A stretch of 40,947 nucleotides of DNA from Fibrobacter sp. GTDB lineage: Bacteria; Fibrobacterota; Chitinivibrionia; Chitinivibrionales; Chitinispirillaceae. How positions within the stretch are numbered: the first letter of the stretch is position 1; every line of letters begins with the position of its first letter. The notes beneath the pieces are model-generated. The model saw nothing but the letters and a program-made list of their open reading frames with translations, did no database searches and was not told the origin of the DNA. The stretch lies in the NCBI GenBank assembly GCA_012523595.1, contig JAAYIG010000146.1, forward strand, positions 1 to 40,947. The letters run 5' to 3'. A program made the position numbers and the translations under genes. This document shows positions 17,233 to 25,722 of this stretch, in pieces.

Positions 17233-19440
17233 TTACATCCCGGAAGGGACAGTTCCGTAAAGGATCGCATTTGTTGTCCTGTCACGGATAACCACAAATG
17301 GAGCTTTGTTTCCGGACTGAACCGGATATGACCAGTCGTCACTCTCATTGAAATTGTACTGCCAGTCAGCAGTGTGTATACCTGCCTGTAACTGCATTGA
17401 GGCATTTGGGGCGAGAGTCCCGCTGGAGAAGGTAAAGCTGGTCTGCAGGTCGGCTTTCTGTGTGTCTGACCCGTAAACCTGGGAAAGCCTGCTGATACTT
17501 CCGCTCGCACTTCCGATACTGCAGTAATAGATATCAGCCCTGAGGTTGTCTGCGATTACCGATGGATCGAAAGTGTAATACTCGAGGACAATATCTGAGA
17601 GACTGATACTGGTTTCTCCGGTGTTTTTAATGGTAAACGAGGGTGCAATTGAGTTCCCGATAACACTGGCATCAGGAATCATGATGACCTCGAAAGATGA
17701 AGACTGGGACACTCCGGTTCCCGACAGGTTGATGATTATTGTCTGTACCTGAGCATCCGGAGCATTGATGATTGTCAGAGTACCTGAAATTTCTCCGGCG
17801 GTTACGGGTGCAAATTTGACACCGATAACAGCGGATGTTCCCGGCTGAATTGAGAGCGGGACAGCGGGTGTTGCGCTGAAAACCGGATCAGAGGCATTCA
17901 TCGCGCTTACAAGCGCAGCGGAGTTTCCGGTGTTGGTCAATAAAACTTCCACTGTTTTGCTTCCACCCACTGAGACCGCTCCGAAATCGATGGACGACAC
18001 GGAAGCCTCCAGAGTGTAATCTTTGGCTACCTTGGTAAATGATGTCGTTCCGACTTCCTGAGCATTGATCATCAGGGTCACAGTGTATTCACCGAGAGGA
18101 TAGTAATGACTGGAAACGCTCTGAACCACACTGTTTGTTCCTGCAATGATCTCGGTTGTTACTGTGAATGATTCAGAGCCATTCTCGAAGAGAATTTCCG
18201 CTGTATTGCCGACCAGGTAAGGACTTGGATTGTTAAAGGAGATTGTTACCTGGCTGCTTGTCTGAGCAGGAGATGCACTCATCTGGAAATCGATAGGATT
18301 ATTGAGCTTCTCAATCGAGTACTGTGCCAGAAGTGTCGTGCCGCTGGAATTATTCATCTCAAGTGTATAATATCCTGATGGCAGGTAATCCCAGACAGGG
18401 CGGGTAAATGAGTTTGCTCCGGCCTCGATAGTCCTTGTAAACGATTCCACAAATGTTCTGGGCTGACCGCTGCGGTAAATCCGGTACAAATTGAATACAG
18501 CATCAGTATTTACGTATGCTGGGTCTGCCTGGAAACTGATAACAGCTTCTGTCGCAAAGATTGTAGGTGTAATAGTAAGATTCCAGTCGAAGGGGCCGGC
18601 GCCTTCTCCACTCAGAGCCAGAGAGATTATCTGTTGTGGTGCGGAAGGCGGGTTGTTTGTGATGGTCAGAGTTCCATTTACCTCTCCTTCCTGTACAGGG
18701 TGGAAGTAAACTGTTACAGTTTTAGATGTCCCGGCCGGAATCTCGAGAGGAAGTTCCTGTGAAACGGTGAAAAGCGGAGCAGATGATTCAATTGACGTTA
18801 CCAGTGCATCCATACTCCCGCTGTTTGTCAATGTAAGAGTTCCGGATGCGGTAGTATTCACAGGTACTGCGCCGAAGTCAAGTCCCTGCGGTGAAACGGT
18901 CAGATCGGCATTTGAATCATCCACTTCGTAACTGGCAACAACTCTGCAGTAATCTGAGCTTGTGATTGTAGTCACCGGATCCTGTGGGTCAGCGACGGTG
19001 CAGTTTCCATAGACTACACGCCATCCTGTAAAGCGATACCCGGGAATCGGAAGCGCTACAATAGGTACAGGCCTGTTCACATAGTAGTTGCCGGAACCGA
19101 TGGCATAACCCCCTTCACTGGTACCTTCTGCCGAAATTCCCAGATAATAGTAAACTTCCCGGTCAAAGGTAGCCTGAAGTGTATGATCAGTGGTAACATT
19201 CCTGAATGTATAGTATCCATCCCAGTGAGAGACATACTGACCATCGATTGATAAATTCGAGACCATGTAACCAGAGTCGGGGAACATACTGACCACGAGG
19301 GAATCATTGTATTCTACTCTTACAGCACCGCTTGGATGTACACGGCCATAATAGAAAGTCTGCTGCTGCGAGCATTCCCCAAGAACTTCCCATACTCCCA
19401 TTCCCCGGTTGTTCCCGGTTCCTGGCCCTGAGTCCACCAT
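17233..19440 (-). CDS. C-terminal part of the frameshifted C25 protease: InlB-type repeats, choice-of-anchor D domains, CBM3
   Basis: The open frame has 735 residues, but its ATG at 19440 is not a true start: the first 24 residues contain the tail of a CBM5/12 module (VWEVLGEC) whose front lies in the upstream frame. Then come two bacterial-repeat/InlB-B-like domains (about 25-95 with DHTLQATF; about 95-172 with YRFTGWRV), and a choice-of-anchor D/ASPM-like Ig domain (about 180-285, LDFGAVPVNTTASGTLTLTN). Two related Ig-like repeats follow (about 285-385 and 385-475), then a second anchor-D domain (about 480-580). The C-terminal CBM3-like module (about 585-735) shows APSFTIKNTGETSISLSDI and LEYYTFDP, typical of cellulose-binding CBM3. 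It carries no T9SS-type tail. A terminator follows. Confidence 0.85.
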   Translation of the reverse strand: MVDSGPGTGNNRGMGVWEVLGECSQQQTFYYGRVHPSGAVRVEYNDSLVVSMFPDSGYMVSNLSIDGQYVSHWDGYYTFRNVTTDHTLQATFDREVYYYLGISAEGTSEGGYAIGSGNYYVNRPVPIVALPIPGYRFTGWRVVYGNCTVADPQDPVTTITSSDYCRVVASYEVDDSNADLTVSPQGLDFGAVPVNTTASGTLTLTNSGSMDALVTSIESSAPLFTVSQELPLEIPAGTSKTVTVYFHPVQEGEVNGTLTITNNPPSAPQQIISLALSGEGAGPFDWNLTITPTIFATEAVISFQADPAYVNTDAVFNLYRIYRSGQPRTFVESFTRTIEAGANSFTRPVWDYLPSGYYTLEMNNSSGTTLLAQYSIEKLNNPIDFQMSASPAQTSSQVTISFNNPSPYLVGNTAEILFENGSESFTVTTEIIAGTNSVVQSVSSHYYPLGEYTVTLMINAQEVGTTSFTKVAKDYTLEASVSSIDFGAVSVGGSKTVEVLLTNTGNSAALVSAMNASDPVFSATPAVPLSIQPGTSAVIGVKFAPVTAGEISGTLTIINAPDAQVQTIIINLSGTGVSQSSSFEVIMIPDASVIGNSIAPSFTIKNTGETSISLSDIVLEYYTFDPSVIADNLRADIYYCSIGSASGSISRLSQVYGSDTQKADLQTSFTFSSGTLAPNASMQLQAGIHTADWQYNFNESDDWSYPVQSGNKAPFVVIRDRTTNAILYGTVPSGM

Positions 19441-22109
19441 TTTGCACGCCAGATATGCCCATTATGAGAGCAGATACTGTCTGTGTTGTAAATTTTCACA
19501 GGATCCCATGCCGGTTCAGTGCATCCCTCTATCACATGCGGGAAAACGCTTACATTGATTGTCTGCACAGGGGAGGTTATTCCACTGACAAGCTTAGCAT
19601 CAGCCCAGTCGGCATGGTCACTGCCAATTCCATCACCGCCGTCACCGACCACCAGCCGGAGCTGATTGTAGTCTTTTATCCATAGCTCACATTTTCCTGA
19701 TTCGCCGTGATGCAGTACTCTGCTTGTAAACAGAAGATCATCATCCCCGTAAACCTGAAAGTCTGCAGAACCGTATGCCTCATCGTCAATTCCGAAAGTG
19801 CAGACGAAAAGATCATAAGCTCTGTTGAGCTGGTAAACGATTTCTGATTGAGCATGTGTGCCGATTCCCTTGTCGTACACTACTCCGCCAATGGTTATAG
19901 TATTACCATCTATACTGAGATCTTTCTGAATTGTACCCCAGCTGCAAGTGGCACTTACCCAATCCATGTCGCTTAAGTAGATCATCTGTGATCCGGCTAT
20001 TTCGAAATCGGCAACTATGGTTTTCTGTTCACCATCGGGGGTTGTGGCTGTAAACGTTATCTGCTCTTTGCCGCTCCAGCTCTGGGACCCGGTGGTTATC
20101 TCTGCAACATTGGCGCTGCTTATGACAACATTAAGATTAATGTTTCCTGACACAGTCCAGGTCATCTGATCATCGGTAAACTGTGAGTTGAATACATGAC
20201 TGTTAAGATCGATTGCTTTGAAAGATTCTCCCGCGAAGATCTTCTGGGCGGGAATCTCACTGACGAGGAAGAAATTATCGGGTGATGTATAGACACCTAC
20301 AGCCGGATCGCCATAGACGTTAAACACCAGAAAGTTCATCCAGATCCCTACCGGTACCCTTGCCCTTAAGTCCATCAGTGCATCACCGACAAACATCCCG
20401 TGTTTAACTATATTCTGGGCAAAATTGTATGAAAATCCGAAATCTGAAGAGGAATTGACAACATTGGTTTCCCCGGGATAGTACCAGGAAACCCTGGTGG
20501 CTCCCAGAGCTGCAATGGCACCGTTTTTAAGAAGTGAATATGAGAGATTCTGATCATCCTCGGGGTAGGCATTCAAGCAACTCCCCTGGAAGACTATCGA
20601 TGGGTACTGATCGTTAAGATTCAAGGCTGCAAGCGATGACATAATGTCAGATGCACCCCTTTCCCATCCGTGTGTGCTCCAGTTTACCGCACCGTATGCA
20701 CCATTTTTCCAGGTCAGAAAAGTGGTTGCTTCCGAACAGGGTGTCAATTCGGGATTTACGCCGTAATTTTTTTCGTAAATTCTGAATTTCCCCCATCCCT
20801 GAGGATAGAGAATATCATTATTGATTGCCTCGGCAAAATGATAACCTGGTGTATTGTTGTCAAGAGGTTCAGATGGTATAAGCATGTTTGCCCGCCATTG
20901 GAAAGTAGCAGAACCTTCATTTTCGTAGGTGATTATCTTTGCCAGTATATGATCCAGATCACCTATATTGCCATAAAAGGGTATACGGCCTACCGAGACT
21001 TCCGCGAAAACATCAGGATCACCTGCAGAGAAATCATCAATGAATTCTCCCACCAGTAAATCACCGTCTGCATCCCAGTCACCGGAGAGTTCGGCAAAGT
21101 AAAAGTCGGTGGGACATTCCCGGTGTGAATCATACTCGGATCGCGGCCAGGCCATTTTCATCGGAACATCACCGGTTTCAGGATGGGGATTACCGATCAG
21201 CAGTACATAAGTGATATTACGGGTGAAATAATTTGCCTGAAGCCATGTACGGATATTTTCCGCCGCCGCATCACCGCTTCCTCCGCCCCACGCTGTTTCA
21301 TCAAAAAGTTGCACATCAAAACCACGTGTGGTTTTAGAGTTAATGAAATTCTGAAGCTGATTTGATTGTGAAGCAATAGAACTGGTGGTAATAATTGCAT
21401 AGACCTCACCTGTCAGAGGGGCTGCCGCCGGGCCCATCCTTTGCGGAAGGTTTGGCAGCCCGTAAGAAGCGGCTGCATCAGAGAAATTTACCGCCAAGGA
21501 TTGAATCTTTTTACTGAAAGGCTGAATACCTCCAGTGGCGGGCTTCATGGATTTTGATGTGGGCTCAGGTGAATCGTAGATTGTGAGTTCCCCTCCGGTT
21601 ATCATTTTAAGCTTTTTTGTTACAGGATTGTAAAGAACAGGGTTAACAGTCACATTTACAAGCTTGTATTGGCGCATTTTTCCGGGAGAGATATTTCCAA
21701 TGTAACTGGCGGGGTAAAATGCATTGCGCTGGTAAACATCAATGTCTTTGCCATTGACAATGTTTCTGCCTGCAGGCCATGCCTGTTTGCCGGCTGCAGT
21801 GGGAGGCGGCGCGGCATCGACTTCGTACTCGCCATCCAGTTCAATCTCTCTGGTATTTTCCATTACTACGGAGATCTTTTTCAGATCCGCCTGTGCAGGA
21901 AGGAGAAAAGTGACGGTGTAAACGGGTAGGTTTGGCCTGCCTGGTTCACCATAAAGAGTTTGATTCTTGAAAACAGCTTTACCGTCTTCTTTCTGAACGG
22001 TAATACTTTTGTACGGCATCTTCACAGAGGATTTTGCCGAAACCTGTGGGACTGTGATGCACAGAACCAGTGCAGCCAAACGCCAGAGCGTTTTAAGAGT
22101 ATGCATCAT
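19320..22109 (-). CDS. Secreted gingipain-like C25 cysteine protease, N-terminal and catalytic part
   Basis: The start at 22109 is set by AAAGGAG eight bases ahead and by the signal peptide (MMHTLKTLWRLAALVLCITV, ending VSA); the frame is open to 22175. Numbered from this start: propeptide about 30-225; C25 peptidase about 234-610 with the catalytic pair His480 in NWSTHGWE and Cys511 in FQGSCLNA; an Ig-like/cadherin-like domain about 615-705; NPCBM-type galactose-binding domain about 708-844 (KGIGTHAQSEIVYQL); CBM5/12 chitin-binding module about 863-903 (HIWRAKWWTQGQEPGTTGEW). After GEWE the frame runs out of homology and stops at 19320, while the other frame continues the module. The full protein would be about 1,625 residues. 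It is probably a secreted protease anchored to polysaccharide. A sigma54 promoter lies upstream. Confidence 0.9.
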   Translation of the reverse strand: MMHTLKTLWRLAALVLCITVPQVSAKSSVKMPYKSITVQKEDGKAVFKNQTLYGEPGRPNLPVYTVTFLLPAQADLKKISVVMENTREIELDGEYEVDAAPPPTAAGKQAWPAGRNIVNGKDIDVYQRNAFYPASYIGNISPGKMRQYKLVNVTVNPVLYNPVTKKLKMITGGELTIYDSPEPTSKSMKPATGGIQPFSKKIQSLAVNFSDAAASYGLPNLPQRMGPAAAPLTGEVYAIITTSSIASQSNQLQNFINSKTTRGFDVQLFDETAWGGGSGDAAAENIRTWLQANYFTRNITYVLLIGNPHPETGDVPMKMAWPRSEYDSHRECPTDFYFAELSGDWDADGDLLVGEFIDDFSAGDPDVFAEVSVGRIPFYGNIGDLDHILAKIITYENEGSATFQWRANMLIPSEPLDNNTPGYHFAEAINNDILYPQGWGKFRIYEKNYGVNPELTPCSEATTFLTWKNGAYGAVNWSTHGWERGASDIMSSLAALNLNDQYPSIVFQGSCLNAYPEDDQNLSYSLLKNGAIAALGATRVSWYYPGETNVVNSSSDFGFSYNFAQNIVKHGMFVGDALMDLRARVPVGIWMNFLVFNVYGDPAVGVYTSPDNFFLVSEIPAQKIFAGESFKAIDLNSHVFNSQFTDDQMTWTVSGNINLNVVISSANVAEITTGSQSWSGKEQITFTATTPDGEQKTIVADFEIAGSQMIYLSDMDWVSATCSWGTIQKDLSIDGNTITIGGVVYDKGIGTHAQSEIVYQLNRAYDLFVCTFGIDDEAYGSADFQVYGDDDLLFTSRVLHHGESGKCELWIKDYNQLRLVVGDGGDGIGSDHADWADAKLVSGITSPVQTINVSVFPHVIEGCTEPAWDPVKIYNTDSICSHNGHIWRAKWWTQGQEPGTTGEWEYGKFLGNARSSRLSIMAVYIQAVL
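19391..19402 (-). other. Frameshift point that splits the C25 protease gene
   Basis: On the minus strand the upstream frame reads ...TTGEWE-YGKFLG and the frame one base back reads ...GMG-VWEVLGEC. Joining GEWE to VWEVLGEC rebuilds the conserved end of a CBM5/12 module. This needs one added base in or near GGGAGTATGGG. The cause could be a true one-base deletion, a sequencing or assembly error next to the G-run, or ribosomal -1 slippage. No classic X-XXY-YYZ slippery heptamer is obvious. Confidence 0.8.
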
Positions 22110-22197
22110 ACGATGAACTCCTTTGATAGGTGTTAAGTGTGAGACGAACGTTCCTGTTTTAGTCAACAGAAACAATAATTATAGAATATCAATGAAA

Positions 22198-22217
22198 CCC
22201 GATGGTGCTTAATCGGG
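22198..22217 (-). promoter_or_regulatory. Hairpin at the predicted 5' end of the protease mRNA
   Basis: A perfect 6-bp stem (CCCGAT / ATCGGG) with an 8-base loop. It lies where transcription from the sigma54 promoter at 22229-22244 would begin (about 22218), so it would be a 5'-terminal stem-loop in a leader of about 109 bases. It may stabilise the mRNA. It is not a riboswitch that I recognise. Confidence 0.4.
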
Positions 22218-22228
22218 AAACCCATATA

Positions 22229-22244
22229 TGCAAAGGGTGTGCCA
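22229..22244 (-). promoter_or_regulatory. Sigma54 (-24/-12) promoter of the C25 protease gene
   Basis: Read on the minus strand, TGGCACACCCTTTGCA fits the RpoN consensus TGGCAC-R-N4-TTGCA at every defined position, with exact GG-N10-GC spacing. It lies about 120 bases upstream of the protease start, in the gap after the PHP gene. An NtrC-type activator is encoded in the same region, and palindromes lie 50-170 bases upstream. Confidence 0.82.
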
Positions 22245-22294
22245 TCAGAGAACTCCCTGAAAAACGGAAGAATCAGCTTTTGCCATTCAGTGCG

Positions 22295-22311
22295 TTATGA
22301 ATGATGCATAG
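22295..22311. promoter_or_regulatory. Imperfect copy of the upstream palindrome (proximal candidate activator site)
   Basis: The sequence TTATGAATGATGCATAG matches the perfect palindrome at 22387-22403 at 13 of 17 positions. Its centre is about 60 bases upstream of the -24 box of the protease promoter, a typical enhancer-binding distance. A half-site TTATGC also occurs at 22368-22373. Confidence 0.42.
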
Positions 22312-22386
22312 GAGAATTGGATGGAAAGATATCCGGACAGGATAATTTACAAGGAGTTAGATAGGACTTATGCGAAATGAGACAGG

Positions 22387-22403
22387 TTATGCATTTTGCA
22401 TAA
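22387..22403. promoter_or_regulatory. Perfect 7-3-7 palindrome (distal candidate activator site)
   Basis: The sequence is TTATGCA, TTT, TGCATAA. Its centre is about 92 bases from the imperfect copy at 22295-22311, roughly nine helical turns, and about 150 bases upstream of the sigma54 -24 box. It has no run of T after it on either strand, so it does not look like a terminator of the PHP gene that ends at 22423. Confidence 0.48.
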
Positions 22404-22422
22404 TTGTCTGCCGATACAGGGC

Positions 22423-23136
22423 TTAACAGTGTTTGTTCTTTTTCCTGCTGTCGATGAAAGCAAGTGTCGATTCTGCTGTGTGTGTAACTATCAGTTCTTC
22501 AGGAAAGCTTGCCTTTACAAGCAGCGGTTTTACAGAGTCATCCCTCCCCAGTTCCAGAATTGCATGGGTATCACTGCACACTGCCATGGAGCAGCCGGTA
22601 TCACGGCAAGCCTCGATGAGTGATATAGTGTCTTCCACGGAACTGCGTTTGTAGAGGATTTTGGAGTTGTTCAGTTCCAGTGCGACTCCTTTAATTTTAG
22701 CGCTCCGAGCAAGCCTCAGGTAGTCAACCGGATAGGCAGGATCATTGGGATGACTGATAATATCAATGGATGGATTCTTCTCTATTGCAGCGATTACCAT
22801 GTCGGTATATCTTTCCCTGCCAAGTCCCTTTTCGATATTGGGATGAATTCCGGCCAGCACTACATCGATCCATTGCATGAAAGCGGGCGGCAGATCAACA
22901 GTTCCGTCTTCGTCAAGTATGTTGCATTCTATCCCTTTCAGTACTTTTATATCCGGATATGGAGACTGAAACCGTTCAAAGAAGGGGCTGTTAAGCCTTC
23001 CTCCAATGGTAAGCCCGTGATCGGTAATGGCCAGGCCTTTCATACCCAGCATCCGGGCCTGTTCCAGAAGTTCCATAACCGTGTGAATCCCGCAAAGACT
23101 GAAGAGTGTATGTACGTGGAGATCGATCTGCAGCAT
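22423..23136 (-). CDS. PHP-domain metal-dependent phosphoesterase (YcdX-like)
   Basis: The protein has 237 residues, a usual length for YcdX-type PHP proteins. Metal-ligand motifs are in order: DLHVHTLFS (H7, H9), ITDHG (H40), KGIECN (glutamate near 66), LAGIHPN (histidine near 95), DIISHPND (near 123) and CSDTHA (near 194). Family members hydrolyse phosphoester bonds with a trinuclear metal site; the true substrate of YcdX-like proteins is unsettled. The gene stands alone on the minus strand, 314 bases before the protease start. The start has only a weak ribosome-binding site. Nothing links it functionally to the protease. Confidence 0.85.
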   Translation of the reverse strand: MLQIDLHVHTLFSLCGIHTVMELLEQARMLGMKGLAITDHGLTIGGRLNSPFFERFQSPYPDIKVLKGIECNILDEDGTVDLPPAFMQWIDVVLAGIHPNIEKGLGRERYTDMVIAAIEKNPSIDIISHPNDPAYPVDYLRLARSAKIKGVALELNNSKILYKRSSVEDTISLIEACRDTGCSMAVCSDTHAILELGRDDSVKPLLVKASFPEELIVTHTAESTLAFIDSRKKNKHC

Positions 23137-23283
23137 TTTTTGTATCCGATAAATGGGTTTTAAAACTTTGGCAGTATAAATAACATCTGCTGAGAAAATA
23201 GCATTTTGCGTGTACCTGCAGGGCGTTTTTTACTATGTCAAATTGGCCAATCACTTCATGGGAGCTGATTCGGGGATAGGATG

Positions 23284-23312
23284 TTGATCTTGATGCCGGA
23301 CATTCATATATT
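23284..23312 (+). promoter_or_regulatory. Probable sigma70-type promoter of the trehalose operon
   Basis: TTGATC (-35) and TATATT (-10) are separated by exactly 17 bases. Transcription would start near 23319, about 117 bases before ATG 23436. The match is reasonable but this region is AT-rich, so chance matches are possible. Confidence 0.4.
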
Positions 23313-23435
23313 AATAGTACTATCAGCAAATGTCTTCATTTGTTTACCTGTAAAGTTCCTGCGGAAATATGGTTTGAAGTAAAAAGAACCTTTTCTGCTT
23401 TTCTGCAATTATCATTAAACCCTGTTGGCGGTACT

Positions 23436-25649
23436 ATGCAAAGGATAATCCTGGTTTCTAACCGTTTGCCTGTAACGGTTGAAAAGAAAAAAGGTGAGCT
23501 TCATTTTCGCAACAGTACTGGAGGACTCGCCACCGGACTGGATTCTTTTCACCAGAACAGGAGATGTTTATGGATAGGCTGGCCTGGCCTTAACAGAGAG
23601 AATATAAGCATTTCAGAAGAACAGATACTTTCAACCAGATTGATGGAAAACAGGTGTGTACCTGTTAATCTTAGTCGTAATGATATGGAAAAATTCTATT
23701 ATGGGTTTTCCAATAAGACTATATGGCCTCTTTTCCACTATTTCCCCCAACACACCCTGTTTCATGCCGATTTCTGGGATTCATATGTACATGTAAACAA
23801 TCTCTATGCGCAGGTCGTTATGGCAAATGCTGAAAAAGGTGACATGATCTGGATTCATGATTATCAATTGATGCTTCTGCCGGCAATACTCAGAGAAAAA
23901 ATGCCTGATGCCGATATTGGTTTTTTTCTGCACATACCCTTTCCATCCCTGGAATTATTCCGGCTCCTGCCATGGCGTAATGAGATTCTGGAAGGACTGC
24001 TGGGAGCGGATCTGATCGGTTTCCACACCTATGATTATATACGCCACTTTCTTAACAGTGTGAGAAGACTTCTGGGGCATGAGAATACATTCAGTACCAT
24101 TGAATACCGTAACAGGTTTATAAAGGTTGATGTCTTCCCGATGGGAATTGACTATACGCATTATTCAACTGTAGGCACACGGCAGGAAGTGCTGAGGGAA
24201 GAGAGGTTGATAAGAAGAAAAACCGGCAATTGTTCTCTTATAATTGCTATTGATAGATTAGATTACACAAAAGGAATAATCCAGCGTCTGGATGCTTTTG
24301 ATCTGTTCCTCAGTAAAAATCCCAGAATGAGGGAGAAAGTGATCCTTATTCTTGTTGCTGTTCCATCAAGGTCATCCGTTGAGTCCTACAGACAATTGAA
24401 GAATCATGTGGATGAGAAAATTGGATCTATTAATGGTCGCCATGGGACTATAGGATGGACTCCAGTGATGAATCTATACAGATCGATTCCCTTTGCTACA
24501 CTCGCGGCGCTTTACTACACATGCGAAATTGCACTGATTACCCCGCTGCGTGATGGAATGAATCTTGTGGCAAAAGAGTATGTTGCCACTAAACAACAGG
24601 GGAAAGATGGTGTGCTTATCTTGAGTGAAATGGCAGGTGCCGCAAGGGAGATGGGTGAAGCGATTATTGTAAATCCGAATAACAAAGAAGAAATAGCGAA
24701 TGCACTTGTAACGGCGTTGGAGATGAGCAGAGAGGAAAAGTTAAGCAGGATTACCAGTATGCAAAAACGGCTCGCACGCTATGATGTCAGGCGGTGGGCT
24801 AATGATTTTATAGGTAAACTTGAACAGGTCCGGTTGCTAAGGGAAAAACTGCAAAGTAAAAGGCTTACGGGTAACGACTGTGAGAAGATCCTTTCAGAAT
24901 ACAGGAACGCCTCACGTGCTCTTTTCCTTCTTGATTATGATGGGACACTTGTGCCCTTTGCCGGTAAACCGGAAAAAGCAATACCGGATGATATCCTGAT
25001 AAAATTGCTTGAAAGCATAAATGCAGGCAAAGGAAACACAGTAGCTCTTGTCAGCGGAAGAGACAGAGGGTCACTTGACCGCTGGTTTTCAAACAGTGGT
25101 CTTGTACTGTGTGCTGAGCATGGCGTGTGGATAAAGAAACCATCAGAGGAATGGACTTTAACAGTACCTCAGCAGAATACATGGAAAAATGAATTGCGGC
25201 CTATTCTTGAGCTTTTCGTTGACAGGACACCAGGGTCACTTCTGGAGGAGAAGGAGTATTCTCTTGCTTTCCACTACAGAAATGCTGATCCGGAACTTGC
25301 CTCTATCAGGGTAAGGGAGTTGATGGATGCTCTGATTCAACAGGTTTCCAATCTCAATCTTGGTGTTTTGGAAGGGAACCGTGTAATTGAGATCAAGAAT
25401 GCGGGTGTAAACAAAGGTGCTGCTGCCATGGAAATTATAGGTAAAGACAGTTGGGATTTTATCCTTGCTGCCGGCGATGATATTACAGACGAGAATATGT
25501 TTTCAAGTCTTCCTGAGGAAGCCTGTTCAATAAAAGTAGGCATGGGCCCATCAAGAGCAAGCTTCAATGTGGAATCGACAGCCGAGATGAGGCGTTTACT
25601 GAGCATGTTCCTTGTATCCGATGCACAGAACAAGACTGCAGAAAATTGA
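23436..25649 (+). CDS. Fused trehalose-6-phosphate synthase/trehalose-phosphatase (OtsA-OtsB)
   Basis: The protein has 737 residues from ATG 23436, where the conserved QRIILVSNRLPVTVEKKKG begins; a TTG at 23340 would add 32 unrelated residues. The OtsA part (about 1-470, GT20) shows RNSTGGLATGL, WIGWPG, WIHDYQLMLLP, HIPFPS, RLDYTKGI and LRDGMNLVAKEY. The OtsB part (about 490-737, HAD phosphatase) shows LLDYDGTLVPF (nucleophile and acid aspartates), LVSGRDR and AAGDDITDENMF. Together they make trehalose from UDP-glucose (or another NDP-glucose) and glucose-6-phosphate. The fusion avoids release of the phosphate intermediate and is common in Bacteroidota and eukaryotes. The GH15 gene follows after 73 bases, and the two likely form an operon for trehalose or stress metabolism. 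Confidence 0.95.
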   Translation: MQRIILVSNRLPVTVEKKKGELHFRNSTGGLATGLDSFHQNRRCLWIGWPGLNRENISISEEQILSTRLMENRCVPVNLSRNDMEKFYYGFSNKTIWPLFHYFPQHTLFHADFWDSYVHVNNLYAQVVMANAEKGDMIWIHDYQLMLLPAILREKMPDADIGFFLHIPFPSLELFRLLPWRNEILEGLLGADLIGFHTYDYIRHFLNSVRRLLGHENTFSTIEYRNRFIKVDVFPMGIDYTHYSTVGTRQEVLREERLIRRKTGNCSLIIAIDRLDYTKGIIQRLDAFDLFLSKNPRMREKVILILVAVPSRSSVESYRQLKNHVDEKIGSINGRHGTIGWTPVMNLYRSIPFATLAALYYTCEIALITPLRDGMNLVAKEYVATKQQGKDGVLILSEMAGAAREMGEAIIVNPNNKEEIANALVTALEMSREEKLSRITSMQKRLARYDVRRWANDFIGKLEQVRLLREKLQSKRLTGNDCEKILSEYRNASRALFLLDYDGTLVPFAGKPEKAIPDDILIKLLESINAGKGNTVALVSGRDRGSLDRWFSNSGLVLCAEHGVWIKKPSEEWTLTVPQQNTWKNELRPILELFVDRTPGSLLEEKEYSLAFHYRNADPELASIRVRELMDALIQQVSNLNLGVLEGNRVIEIKNAGVNKGAAAMEIIGKDSWDFILAAGDDITDENMFSSLPEEACSIKVGMGPSRASFNVESTAEMRRLLSMFLVSDAQNKTAEN

Positions 25650-25722
25650 GGAACAGGTTGAAAATACCGGATACATTTCCGATAATTTGATTATTAAGGT
25701 ATTCGCTGAGGAAAGGTGAAAA

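Noticed and set aside
22198-22244. Riboswitch (c-di-GMP or similar) upstream of the protease
   Set aside because: On the plus strand ATGCAAAGGGTGTGCC faintly recalls riboswitch cores, but the gene lies on the minus strand, where the same bases form a clean sigma54 promoter followed by a simple hairpin.
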